A stretch of 5,816 nucleotides of DNA from M55B111 sp964614065 (GTDB lineage Bacteria > Bipolaricaulota > Bipolaricaulia > M55B111). This document shows, in pieces, positions 1 to 5,757 of the stretch. How positions within the stretch are numbered: the first letter of the stretch is position 1; each line of letters starts with the position of its first letter. The position numbers were made by a program, and so were the translations under genes. The stretch spans positions 1-5,816 of the forward strand of contig CAZTJJ010000108.1 of assembly GCA_964614065.1 (NCBI GenBank), read 5' to 3'. The notes beneath the pieces were generated by a model. That model had not been told where the DNA came from. It made no database searches and saw only the letters and a program-made list of their open reading frames with translations.

Positions 1-263
1 CCGTTTCTGGGGCAGTTGCTCCCGAACTTATGCTCGAGCTTTACGACAAGTGGCAAAATGGGAACTTAGAAGCCGCACGAAAAATCCAACAGGAAAAAGT
101 GATCCCACTTATCAATATTTTAGTAAAACGAAGTTACCCGGCGGGAATCAAAGCAGCTCTAGATCTAAGAGGACTCCACGGAGGAGCGCCAAGATTTCCG
201 TTGACACCCTACAACGAACAGGAACGAAACAAACTGGAACAAGTATTAGAAGAAATAAGCTGA
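1..263 (+). CDS. Dihydrodipicolinate synthase / N-acetylneuraminate lyase family protein, C-terminal fragment
   Basis: Only the last 86 residues are inside the window (first full codon at base 3, stop TGA at 261-263), so the true start and the Schiff-base lysine of the TIM barrel lie upstream. What is visible matches the C-terminal helical part of the DapA/NanA family: a VSGAVAPEL stretch (family form G-x-x-S-x-x-x-N-x-x-P), an amphipathic helical region with KIQQEKVIPL, then AGIKAALDLRGL followed by GGAPRFPLTPYNEQE. The last piece corresponds to the 'K-aa-l-x-G ... R-x-P-l-x-p' end of these enzymes. Members are pyruvate-dependent aldolases or dehydratases: DapA in lysine synthesis, sialate lyase, keto-deoxy sugar acid aldolases, or the hydroxyproline-pathway deaminase. 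The fragment cannot tell these apart. It lies 70 bp before a peptide-type ABC permease on the same strand with no terminator between, which suggests a catabolic role rather than housekeeping lysine synthesis. That role is inference. Confidence 0.85.
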   Translation, partial: VSGAVAPELMLELYDKWQNGNLEAARKIQQEKVIPLINILVKRSYPAGIKAALDLRGLHGGAPRFPLTPYNEQERNKLEQVLEEIS

Positions 264-316
264 TTGCATTCAAGCCATTGTTAGAGGTATTGACGGTTGA
301 TCACTATCGGAATTAT

Positions 317-325
317 AGGAGGGGG
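317..325 (+). promoter_or_regulatory. Shine-Dalgarno site for the DppB-like permease
   Basis: AGGAGGGGG lies 8 bases before a GTG codon at 334. This near-ideal site fixes GTG as the start of the permease gene and gives the expected N-terminus (MLTFVIRRVLLF), typical of the family. Confidence 0.75.
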
Positions 326-333
326 AAAGAACA

Positions 334-1338
334 GTGTTAACTTTCGTTATTAGGCGAGTATTACTTTTTCTGCCTATTTTAATTGGATTAACCATAGTTG
401 TATTTTTAATCACCCATGTGTTTAGCGACCCAGCTGCAATGTATTATACCAAGGACTTATCTCCGAGCGAAGTTCAAAGAATTCGAGAAAAACATGGATT
501 CAATCGCCCTTATATCGTCCAGTATTTCTCTTACCTGAATCGTCTGGTTCACGTTGACCTTGGATATTCGACAAGTTCTCGGTCGACGATCTTACAAGCT
601 TTTGCAAAAAAGATTCCCGCAACTTTTGAGTTGGCATTAACATCTCTATTGTTCGCGGTAATCCTTGGGGTAAGGCTGGGTCTCGTTTCTGCAATACGGA
701 AAGGAACTATCGTTGACCAAGTTACCAGGATTTCAGCTTTAGCCGGTTTTTCTTTACCGCTTTTCTGGGTAGCGTTGGTCCTCTTACTTTTCTTTTATGT
801 AGATCTCGGGTGGCTACCGCTCGGTCGCTATAGTTCCAAAATATGGCCCCTAAGTCAACACCACACGAATTTTTATCTTCTTGATGCGGTGATTAACGGG
901 AGTTGGAGACAATTTGTCGACGCTATTCGCCATTTAATCCTTCCCACAATTACACTGGGATATTATTGTCTCGGTTTAATTACGAGAATGATGCGGTCCA
1001 GTGTACTAGAAGTGGCGCAAAAGGATTACGTCAGAACGGCACGCGCTAAAGGACTCCGCGAGGAAATAGTAAATATGAAGCATATCAGACAAAACGCGCT
1101 ATTGCCCACTATTACGGTCATTGGCTTCACCTTTGGTGGGCTAATGATGGGTTCTGTGCTTACTGAAACAGTCTTCTCCTGGCCAGGCCTGGGTTCGTGG
1201 GCGGTGAAGGCCATTAAGAATAATGATACTGCCGCAATTATGAATTACGTTCTACTAGTGGGCGTTATCTATTCTGTCGTGAACCTACTTGTCGATATTT
1301 CTTATGGATACATAAATCCAAAAGTCCGGCTTGATTAA
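334..1338 (+). CDS. ABC transporter permease, DppB/OppB family (peptide/nickel type)
   Basis: This 334-residue integral membrane protein is one of the two pore-forming subunits of a peptide-type ABC importer. The family hallmarks are visible. The N-terminus MLTFVIRRVLLFLPIL runs into a first membrane helix (about 8-30). An extracytoplasmic region contains DPAAMYYTKDLSPSEVQRIREKHG-like spacing (about 32-55), followed by LVHVDLGYS. About five more hydrophobic helices follow, roughly at 98-120, 133-156, 200-218, 258-280 and 301-322. The cytoplasmic EAA loop that docks on the ATPase is DYVRTARAKGL (231-241). FSWPGLGSW (281-289) and a YINPKVRLD tail (family form Y-x-x-DPR-V-R) complete the match. 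Length is normal for the family. Translation starts at GTG behind a strong ribosome-binding site. A DppC-type partner follows 66 bp downstream, so the two form a heterodimer. The substrate cannot be read from the permease; dipeptides, oligopeptides, nickel and some sugars are all known in this family. Confidence 0.96.
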   Translation: MLTFVIRRVLLFLPILIGLTIVVFLITHVFSDPAAMYYTKDLSPSEVQRIREKHGFNRPYIVQYFSYLNRLVHVDLGYSTSSRSTILQAFAKKIPATFELALTSLLFAVILGVRLGLVSAIRKGTIVDQVTRISALAGFSLPLFWVALVLLLFFYVDLGWLPLGRYSSKIWPLSQHHTNFYLLDAVINGSWRQFVDAIRHLILPTITLGYYCLGLITRMMRSSVLEVAQKDYVRTARAKGLREEIVNMKHIRQNALLPTITVIGFTFGGLMMGSVLTETVFSWPGLGSWAVKAIKNNDTAAIMNYVLLVGVIYSVVNLLVDISYGYINPKVRLD

Positions 1339-1385
1339 AATATTGAGATCTGCGTTATTTTCTAAATAGGTCCTAGTTCTTTATC

Positions 1386-1400
1386 AAGGTGAAGGTGAGG
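1386..1400 (+). promoter_or_regulatory. Duplicated Shine-Dalgarno-like site before the DppC-like TTG start
   Basis: AAGGTGAAGGTGAGG contains two tandem AAGGTG units; GGTGA at 1394-1398 is 6 bases before TTG at 1405. An in-frame TGA at 1396-1398 blocks any longer N-terminus, so TTG 1405 is the first usable start in this frame. The next in-frame ATG (1465) would remove the cytoplasmic N-terminal segment before helix 1. Confidence 0.6.
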
Positions 1401-1404
1401 AATT

Positions 1405-2286
1405 TTGCTCAAAAAAAAGATTTACTGGCTAAAATTGATCAGCCGTATAAAACGAAATCGCTTGATGATGCTAGGTTCTTTCATCACACTAATCTTTGTT
1501 TTAATCGCCCTCTTCGCGCCTGTAATTACTTCCTCAAATGCACGACGGCCATATCAAATGCCGAGAGATTGGTCAAACATTCTAGTCCCACCGGGCACGC
1601 ATGGTCACCTGCTGGGGACAACCACTACAGGGGGAGACATCTTTTACGGGTTAGTGTGGGGAGCAAGAATTACAATTCAATACGCATTTATCATTGGCAT
1701 TATCCAAATCGTTATCGGAACGTTGGTAGGGGCGCTAGCAGGTTATTTTGGCGGCTGGATAGATACAACTTTGATGCGGATTACCGACCTGTTTCTCTCC
1801 ATTCCCATGCTAATTCTGGCCATGCCAATCGCGATGATATTGGGGGTATCAATGAACTCAATTGCTATCGCCCTAATAGTTGTTGGTTGGACGCGGATCG
1901 CCCGAATAGTACGTTCAGCGGTGTTAGAGACTTGCGCCACAGAATATATCCAATCCGCGGAGGCAATTGGCTGTAACGACCGTCAAATTATGATACGGCA
2001 TGTCCTTCCTAATTCCATTTCACCACTCTTGGTTCAAGGCACGCTAAACCTGGGAAACATCATACTGGCAATAGCGGGCCTGTCGTTTATTGGCCTTGCT
2101 CCTGCTGGTTTAACTGAATGGGGAAGGATGGTAGCACTAGGTCAAGAACGCCTAATTGAAGGATATTGGTGGCCCGTGGTATTTCCGGGTCTCTCAATAT
2201 TCCTGTTTGTATTAGGGATAAATTTGCTCGGTGATGGGATTCGTGATTTGATGGATCCGTCGCTAAAAAACTTAGAACAGGGTTAA
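1405..2286 (+). CDS. ABC transporter permease, DppC/OppC family (peptide/nickel type)
   Basis: This 293-residue protein is the second permease of the importer. A basic cytoplasmic N-terminus (KKK...RIKRNRL) leads into helix 1 (about 23-42), as in the OppC N-terminal domain. HLLGTTTTGGDIFYGLVWGA (68-87) matches the family motif 'H-x-L-G-T-D-x-x-G-R-D-x-x-x-R-x-x-x-G-A', with Gly in place of the usual Arg. Further helices lie near 90-113, 128-147, 149-163, 205-222 and 256-276. The EAA loop is EYIQSAEAIGC (180-190), with Glu186 where Arg is common. The C-terminus NLLGDGIRDLMDPSLK (273-288) is highly characteristic. Start is a TTG codon behind an AAGGTGAGG site; the frame is closed just upstream. 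It pairs with the DppB-like protein encoded before it. Neither the ATPases nor the binding protein follow; a peptidase gene comes next, suggesting that the imported substrate is a peptide. Confidence 0.96.
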   Translation: MLKKKIYWLKLISRIKRNRLMMLGSFITLIFVLIALFAPVITSSNARRPYQMPRDWSNILVPPGTHGHLLGTTTTGGDIFYGLVWGARITIQYAFIIGIIQIVIGTLVGALAGYFGGWIDTTLMRITDLFLSIPMLILAMPIAMILGVSMNSIAIALIVVGWTRIARIVRSAVLETCATEYIQSAEAIGCNDRQIMIRHVLPNSISPLLVQGTLNLGNIILAIAGLSFIGLAPAGLTEWGRMVALGQERLIEGYWWPVVFPGLSIFLFVLGINLLGDGIRDLMDPSLKNLEQG

Positions 2287-2338
2287 CCAATTCCAAATTA
2301 CGGGGAATATCTTCAAGTCTTCCAACGATTAAGCGTGC

Positions 2339-2369
2339 TGGACAACTTTCGACAAGAGATCTGTATATT
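2339..2369 (+). promoter_or_regulatory. Possible weak sigma-A-type promoter before the S9 peptidase gene
   Basis: In the 114-bp gap between the permease and peptidase genes, TGGACA (2339-2344, 5 of 6 to TTGACA) is followed after 19 bases by TATATT (2364-2369, 5 of 6 to TATAAT). A start near 2376 would leave a short leader carrying the AAGGAGA site at 2384-2390. The spacer is longer than the optimal 17, so this is only a candidate. Read-through from the permease genes remains possible because no terminator is visible. Confidence 0.25.
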
Positions 2370-2400
2370 CATTATTAAGTAAGAAGGAGACGATATCCCT

Positions 2401-4293
2401 ATGGGTAAATTAACACCGGATTCGATACTAAAATTTAAGTCTCTCTCTCACCCTATTTTATCACGGGATGGGAAGAGGGCTGCGTTTCTGGTAAAAGATT
2501 CAAATGACGAGAAGGAAGGTTACGACACGAATATCTGGTTGGCCAACTTGGAAAGCAAAAAGACACGACAACTAACTACCTCGAACAAGGATGGGCCGTT
2601 CGACTGGCTAAACGACGAACATATAATATTTATCTCAGACCGCGGCATTAAGGATCCAACAAAAAAAGATCACACAGCCTTTTACCGTTTAGGAATTCAA
2701 GCTGGGGAAGCGAAAAGAGAATTCTCAGTTCCTCACCCGGTAGAAGATTTTAAATGGTGTAACGGGAAATTAATTTACAAGGCACTAGTTTCCACACGCC
2801 CCGAGGATAGTACCCAGGAGGGTTACCATAGTCTTGACGAAATACCTTTTTGGGCAAATGGCAAAGGTTTCACAAACAAGAAACGATATCACCTGTTTTT
2901 ATATAACCCAGACTCCGACGAGATAAAAGATCTTACCCCCAGGTATGTCACAGTGGGAGAGTACGCCATCAGTAAGAATAAGGTTGTATATGTTGCCAAT
3001 GAGTACGAAGACAAACTATCGATAACAAATGATCTATTTATCGTATCTCTGCAACAAGATAACCCAGAAGCGGAAATATTAATCGACTCGGATAAACAAT
3101 TTACCCTTGTCGAGTTCCTTGATCACACTACATTAATTGTCTCCTCCACGGACAAAGAAAATATCTTGATCAGCGACAACAACCAACTGTTTACCATCGA
3201 TGTCCTCGATAGGGAATTGACAAAGATTACCCCTAACTGGGGGAAATCGATGGAGAATTGCGTCAGGTCCGACGTCAGGCTTGGTCAAGGTCAATCTAGT
3301 ACGACCGCTGATGGCAAAATTTATTTTGTATCCACGCGCGGCTACTCGTCAAATCTGATTTCGTTTGACGACTCGGGTAACTCAGAAAAGTTAAGTCCGG
3401 ACAATGGTTCTGTAGATAGTTTTGACGTGAAAAACGGACGAATCGTCTACGTAAAACTTACGGAACGAGAACCCCAGGAATTATATACACTTTCAGCAAA
3501 AGGACAGGAAAAGAAGATTACCTCCATAAACGAAAATGCTTACCCTGAGTCTTCGTATTCTCCTCTAGAACACATTACGGTCAATCGTAACGGGGAGATT
3601 CATACCTGGATCGTTAAACCACCCGATTTTGACGCCAAACGCGCTTATCCAGCCATATTGGAAGTCCACAGCGGCTGTAAAACAGTTTATGGAGAGGTGT
3701 ACTTTCACGAATTACAACTACTGGCGAACCAGGGTTACATCGTAATATGTTCCAACACCTCAGGAACGTACGAGAAGAAGGAGGATTACTTAGATCTAAT
3801 GCAGGTGGTGGATACCGTTACAGATAAGTACTCCTTTATTGATAAAGACAGGATTGGTGTTACAGGAGGGTCCTCCGGTGGATTAATGACTAATTGGATT
3901 ATCGGGCATACAGATAGATTTAAAGCGGCGGTCTCCTGTAGAGGTATTTCAAATTGGATTACAAGCTTTGGTACTACCGATATCGGATACTTCTATGTAG
4001 CAGGCCAGCAAGATGGTAACCCCTGGCAAGATCACAAAAAGCTCTGGGAAAGATCCCCTTTAAAATATGCTGACAAAGTTAGCACACCAACTTTATTTAT
4101 CCACTCTCGGGAGGACTACCGTTGTCGTATGTCTGAAAGCATTCAAATGTTCACAGCGCTTAAGTATTTTGACGTTACAGCCAAGCTATGTATCTTTAAA
4201 GGAGAAAACCACGACCTAAGTCGAAGCGGAAAGCCCAAAAATCGGATTAATAGACTAGAAGAAATATTAAGCTGGTTTGATAAATATTTATGA
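2401..4293 (+). CDS. S9 family serine peptidase (acylaminoacyl-peptidase / prolyl-oligopeptidase type), atypical active-site loops
   Basis: This 630-residue protein has no signal peptide and is presumably cytoplasmic, where it would remove or cleave residues from short peptides. ATG follows AAGGAGA (2384-2390). The N-terminus LTPDSILKFKSLSHPILSRDGK and the repeated strand blocks to about 370 fit the beta-propeller of the S9C group. The C-terminal alpha/beta hydrolase spans about 390-630. Its triad is visible: Ser491 in GGSSGG (489-494), Asp572 in HSREDYR (568-574) and His604 in GENHDLSRSGKP (601-612). Total length matches the family (about 630-660). Three positions depart from the usual pattern as I recall it. 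HGGPH is HSGCK (423-427). The stretch after the strand ending SN (451-452), normally NPRGS-x-GYG with a GDWGG-x-DY segment, is reduced to TSGTYEKKEDY and is about 13 residues shorter. GGSYGG is GGSSGG. The fold and triad are intact, so activity is likely, but specificity may differ. It follows two peptide-type permease genes, suggesting digestion of imported peptides. Confidence 0.93.
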   Translation: MGKLTPDSILKFKSLSHPILSRDGKRAAFLVKDSNDEKEGYDTNIWLANLESKKTRQLTTSNKDGPFDWLNDEHIIFISDRGIKDPTKKDHTAFYRLGIQAGEAKREFSVPHPVEDFKWCNGKLIYKALVSTRPEDSTQEGYHSLDEIPFWANGKGFTNKKRYHLFLYNPDSDEIKDLTPRYVTVGEYAISKNKVVYVANEYEDKLSITNDLFIVSLQQDNPEAEILIDSDKQFTLVEFLDHTTLIVSSTDKENILISDNNQLFTIDVLDRELTKITPNWGKSMENCVRSDVRLGQGQSSTTADGKIYFVSTRGYSSNLISFDDSGNSEKLSPDNGSVDSFDVKNGRIVYVKLTEREPQELYTLSAKGQEKKITSINENAYPESSYSPLEHITVNRNGEIHTWIVKPPDFDAKRAYPAILEVHSGCKTVYGEVYFHELQLLANQGYIVICSNTSGTYEKKEDYLDLMQVVDTVTDKYSFIDKDRIGVTGGSSGGLMTNWIIGHTDRFKAAVSCRGISNWITSFGTTDIGYFYVAGQQDGNPWQDHKKLWERSPLKYADKVSTPTLFIHSREDYRCRMSESIQMFTALKYFDVTAKLCIFKGENHDLSRSGKPKNRINRLEEILSWFDKYL

Positions 4294-4426
4294 TCATCGA
4301 TTTGTCCTCCGTTTCTTGAACGAATTCTGTCTCGGCTATTGATTTGGTTCTTTCATCGTTCGGTCCGCTGCTGAAACTGTTTTCGTGAACTAAAAACTCG
4401 ATAGTTGGTAAGCACTGAAAAGAAAA

Positions 4427-4471
4427 TGTTAGAAACAACGTGTGTAATTCTTATACACTTACGTTCTAACA
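4427..4471. repeat. Imperfect 21-bp inverted repeat before the DMT transporter gene
   Basis: The arms are 4427-4447 and 4451-4471 around a TTC centre. Sixteen of 21 positions are complementary, and one more would be a G-U pair in RNA. The outer 8 bp (TGTTAGAA / TTCTAACA) pair perfectly, as do most of the inner 8 (GTGTGTAA / TTATACAC). The right arm ends on the first base of the AGGAAGG ribosome-binding site. It has no following T-run, so it is not a terminator. It may be an operator (a weak TATACA at 4452-4457 lies inside it) or an RNA hairpin affecting translation. The rest of the 4294-4484 gap shows no gene and no clear terminator. Confidence 0.7.
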
Positions 4472-4484
4472 GGAAGGTTTACAT

Positions 4485-5375
4485 ATGTTAGTCGGAGTCA
4501 TTTTGTCCCTTGGCTCGGCACTTGGTTCTGCCGGTGGTTATGTTTCAATCAAACGGGGCCTGGAGAATGTTGATTATCAACTTTTTATTCTTTCAAGCGT
4601 TTTAATAGGTTCTTTTCTTAGTGGATGTTTGCTGTGGATTATGGGTACGGGGTTTCACGGGTTAACGATAATTGGCAGCCTCCCATTTGTCATTACAGGT
4701 ATTTTTGGTGGTGGCCTTCTCGTCCGGGTTGCGCTTTCTCTATCAACGGAAACAATTGGTGCGTCAGAAACTCACGCCTTTGTGTCTGCAAGTCCGCTCG
4801 TCACAGTCTTTGTGGAAGCAGTGATCCTACAAGAAACCATTTCCGTTCAAGCAAGCTTAGGTACGCTTTCAATCGTGTTCGGGGCTTCTTTGCTTTCTTA
4901 TTTTTCGCGAGGTAAAGGAACGCAACTTTTTGAAACAGCCCACAGAATTGATTATAAGGACTTAATTTTTCCAGCTTATGCAATCGTAATGGTTGGCATT
5001 CAACCAATCTTACAACAAGCGGGTTTGGAGCCAGGAACAACCCCACTGCAAGGTCTCTTTATCAGATTTATATCGGGTGGCGCAGTATATACCCTGTATC
5101 GAATCTTGTCTACCCGAAAGATTCAACGGATTCGAAAAGAGCAAATAGGTTTTTTCGTTCTTGCTAGCTTATGTTGGTTTATTTCCCCACTCCTAATTAT
5201 ATATGCCCTTCAATATTTATCAGCTTCAATTGTCGCATCGCTCACAAGGGTCGGTCCATTATTTACGGTAATTTTAACTCATCTATATCTAAAAGGTATC
5301 GAGAACGTGAATTTAAAGAAGTTAAGCCCTTCACTTCTAATAATCTTAGGGGCGATATTAATCTCCACTGGCTAA
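4485..5375 (+). CDS. DMT superfamily transporter, EamA family
   Basis: This 296-residue inner-membrane protein has two tandem EamA domains, about 3-139 and 162-295, giving roughly ten membrane helices, the normal plan and size for the drug/metabolite transporter superfamily. Visible family features include a first helix with SALGSAGGYVSIKRGL (10-25) and the end of domain 1, VEAVILQETISVQASLGTLS (110-129), which has the conserved Glu117 before the last helix and a G-x-x-x-I-x-x-G-type helix ending in FGASLLSYF. The matching end of domain 2 is SIVASLTRVGPLFTVILTHL followed by LKGIE (Glu253) and LLIILGAILIS. Start ATG 4485 is preceded by AGGAAGG (4471-4477). Substrates in this family range from amino acids to nucleobases and cannot be inferred here. 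It is 191 bp from the peptidase gene and behind a large inverted repeat, so it is probably its own transcription unit; a link to the peptide operon (for example amino-acid efflux) is only a guess. Confidence 0.93.
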   Translation: MLVGVILSLGSALGSAGGYVSIKRGLENVDYQLFILSSVLIGSFLSGCLLWIMGTGFHGLTIIGSLPFVITGIFGGGLLVRVALSLSTETIGASETHAFVSASPLVTVFVEAVILQETISVQASLGTLSIVFGASLLSYFSRGKGTQLFETAHRIDYKDLIFPAYAIVMVGIQPILQQAGLEPGTTPLQGLFIRFISGGAVYTLYRILSTRKIQRIRKEQIGFFVLASLCWFISPLLIIYALQYLSASIVASLTRVGPLFTVILTHLYLKGIENVNLKKLSPSLLIILGAILISTG

Positions 5376-5569
5376 TCTCCCCTTAACAGCGGGGTCAGGG
5401 AGTTTTCGCGAATCTGTTACACCAAATATCGTTAATCACGCTTTTATGGGTTGAATCGGGCTAGTTGAGCAAAAAAGCTTCATGCTCCCGGATATGTCGT
5501 CCACGGAAGTGAGTCTTGGATTCAGCTAGTAAGTGCAACTTTGATCTAACTCATCTTACCCCCCTTAAC
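5376..5569. other. Intergenic stretch without a recognised gene
   Basis: I see no credible ORF on either strand and no tRNA or known riboswitch motif. CCCC/GGGG (5379-5382 with 5391-5394) could pair just after the transporter stop and a TTTT follows at 5403-5406, but the T-run is separated from the stem, so it is a poor terminator. The stretch lies between converging transcription units. Confidence 0.5.
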
Positions 5570-5596
5570 CAAAAATAAAAAGGACCGTAACGGTCT
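5570..5596 (-). terminator. Intrinsic terminator for minus-strand transcription
   Basis: Read on the minus strand, the stem GACCG-TTA-CGGTC (5595-5583) is followed by C and then TTTTTATTTTT (5581-5571). The stem is short (5 bp) but GC-rich, and the U-tract is excellent in this direction only; on the plus strand no T-run follows. It therefore points to a transcript entering from the right edge. It begins 21 bases after the stop of the small minus-strand ORF. Confidence 0.7.
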
Positions 5597-5616
5597 AATG
5601 GGAGGTGAGTTTAGGA

Positions 5617-5757
5617 CTAATCTTCCATCGAATTGATTAGACTACGCCGGTAGGCGCTTACTGAGCGCCACCATCCGGCCTTTTGGATCTGCTCCTTGAT
5701 ATCCTGGCCTACATCGCCCAGGGACCACTGCCACCCTTCTCGTTGGTGATTACTCAC
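5617..5757 (-). CDS. Small Trp-rich ORF of unknown function (46 codons), possibly a real small gene or a gene remnant
   Basis: I do not recognise this product. The frame runs from GTG (5757) to TAG (5619-5617), giving 46 residues beginning VSNHQREGWQWSLGDVGQ and ending in SLINSMED. It has Trp at 9, 11, 29 and 30, a likely amphipathic helix around 15-28 (GDVGQDIKEQIQKA), and a basic stretch YRRS. An in-frame TGA lies just upstream, so the frame cannot be longer without a frameshift. The GTG has no good ribosome-binding site; the nearest AGGTG is about 16 bases away. About 61% of its codons end in G or C, more than in the plus-strand genes. An intrinsic terminator 21 bases beyond the stop supports transcription. 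The frame overlaps strong hairpins, so it could be an untranslated structured RNA. Alternatively it is the tail of a frameshifted upstream gene, since another frame is open from the window edge to 5750. Confidence 0.35.
   Translation of the reverse strand: MSNHQREGWQWSLGDVGQDIKEQIQKAGWWRSVSAYRRSLINSMED
5646..5679. repeat. Nested GC-rich inverted repeat (11-bp interrupted stem)
   Basis: The outer stem GCCGG (5646-5650) pairs with CCGGC (5675-5679). After an asymmetric internal loop (TA on one side, ACCAT on the other), an inner stem GGCGCT (5653-5658) pairs with AGCGCC (5664-5669) around TACTG. All 11 pairs are perfect. It lies inside the small minus-strand ORF with no adjacent T-run, so it is not a terminator. 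It may be RNA structure or a protein-binding palindrome. Confidence 0.6.

Noticed and set aside
290..319. TTGACG followed after 18 bases by TATAGG, promoter-like, before the DppB-like gene
   Set aside because: The -10 candidate overlaps the AGGAGG site, so the transcript would start after its own ribosome-binding site. The last T of the -10 is also missing.
1389..1976. 195-codon plus-strand frame overlapping the DppC-like gene
   Set aside because: It is an out-of-frame shadow with a low-complexity Arg/Asn/His-rich product. The overlapping frame is a clear family member.
2290..2308. ATTCC/GGAAT hairpin after the DppC-like gene as a terminator
   Set aside because: Five mostly A/T-flanked pairs with no T-run after it; likely chance.
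1340..2380. Shared GAGATCTG plus A/T-rich stretch in the two gaps flanking the DppC-like gene (near 1345 and 2356)
   Set aside because: Eight matching bases without further similarity or symmetry; consistent with chance.
3259..3278. GTCAGG repeated within the peptidase gene
   Set aside because: A short repeat inside coding sequence for a normal propeller-region stretch (VRSDVRLG); no sign of function.
4247..4438. Minus-strand 63-codon frame across the peptidase end and the following gap
   Set aside because: TTG start with no ribosome-binding site, overlap with the coding end of the peptidase, and no recognisable protein features.
5377..5406. CCCC/GGGG hairpin plus TTTT after the DMT transporter gene as a terminator
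   Set aside because: Only four pairs with an eight-base loop, and the T-run begins eight bases after the stem. Too weak to call.
5720..5748. Minus-strand AGGGTGGCA resembling the start of the T-box core motif
   Set aside because: The rest of the motif (ACCGCG) is replaced, the terminator is about 130 bases away instead of directly following, and no minus-strand gene lies downstream.
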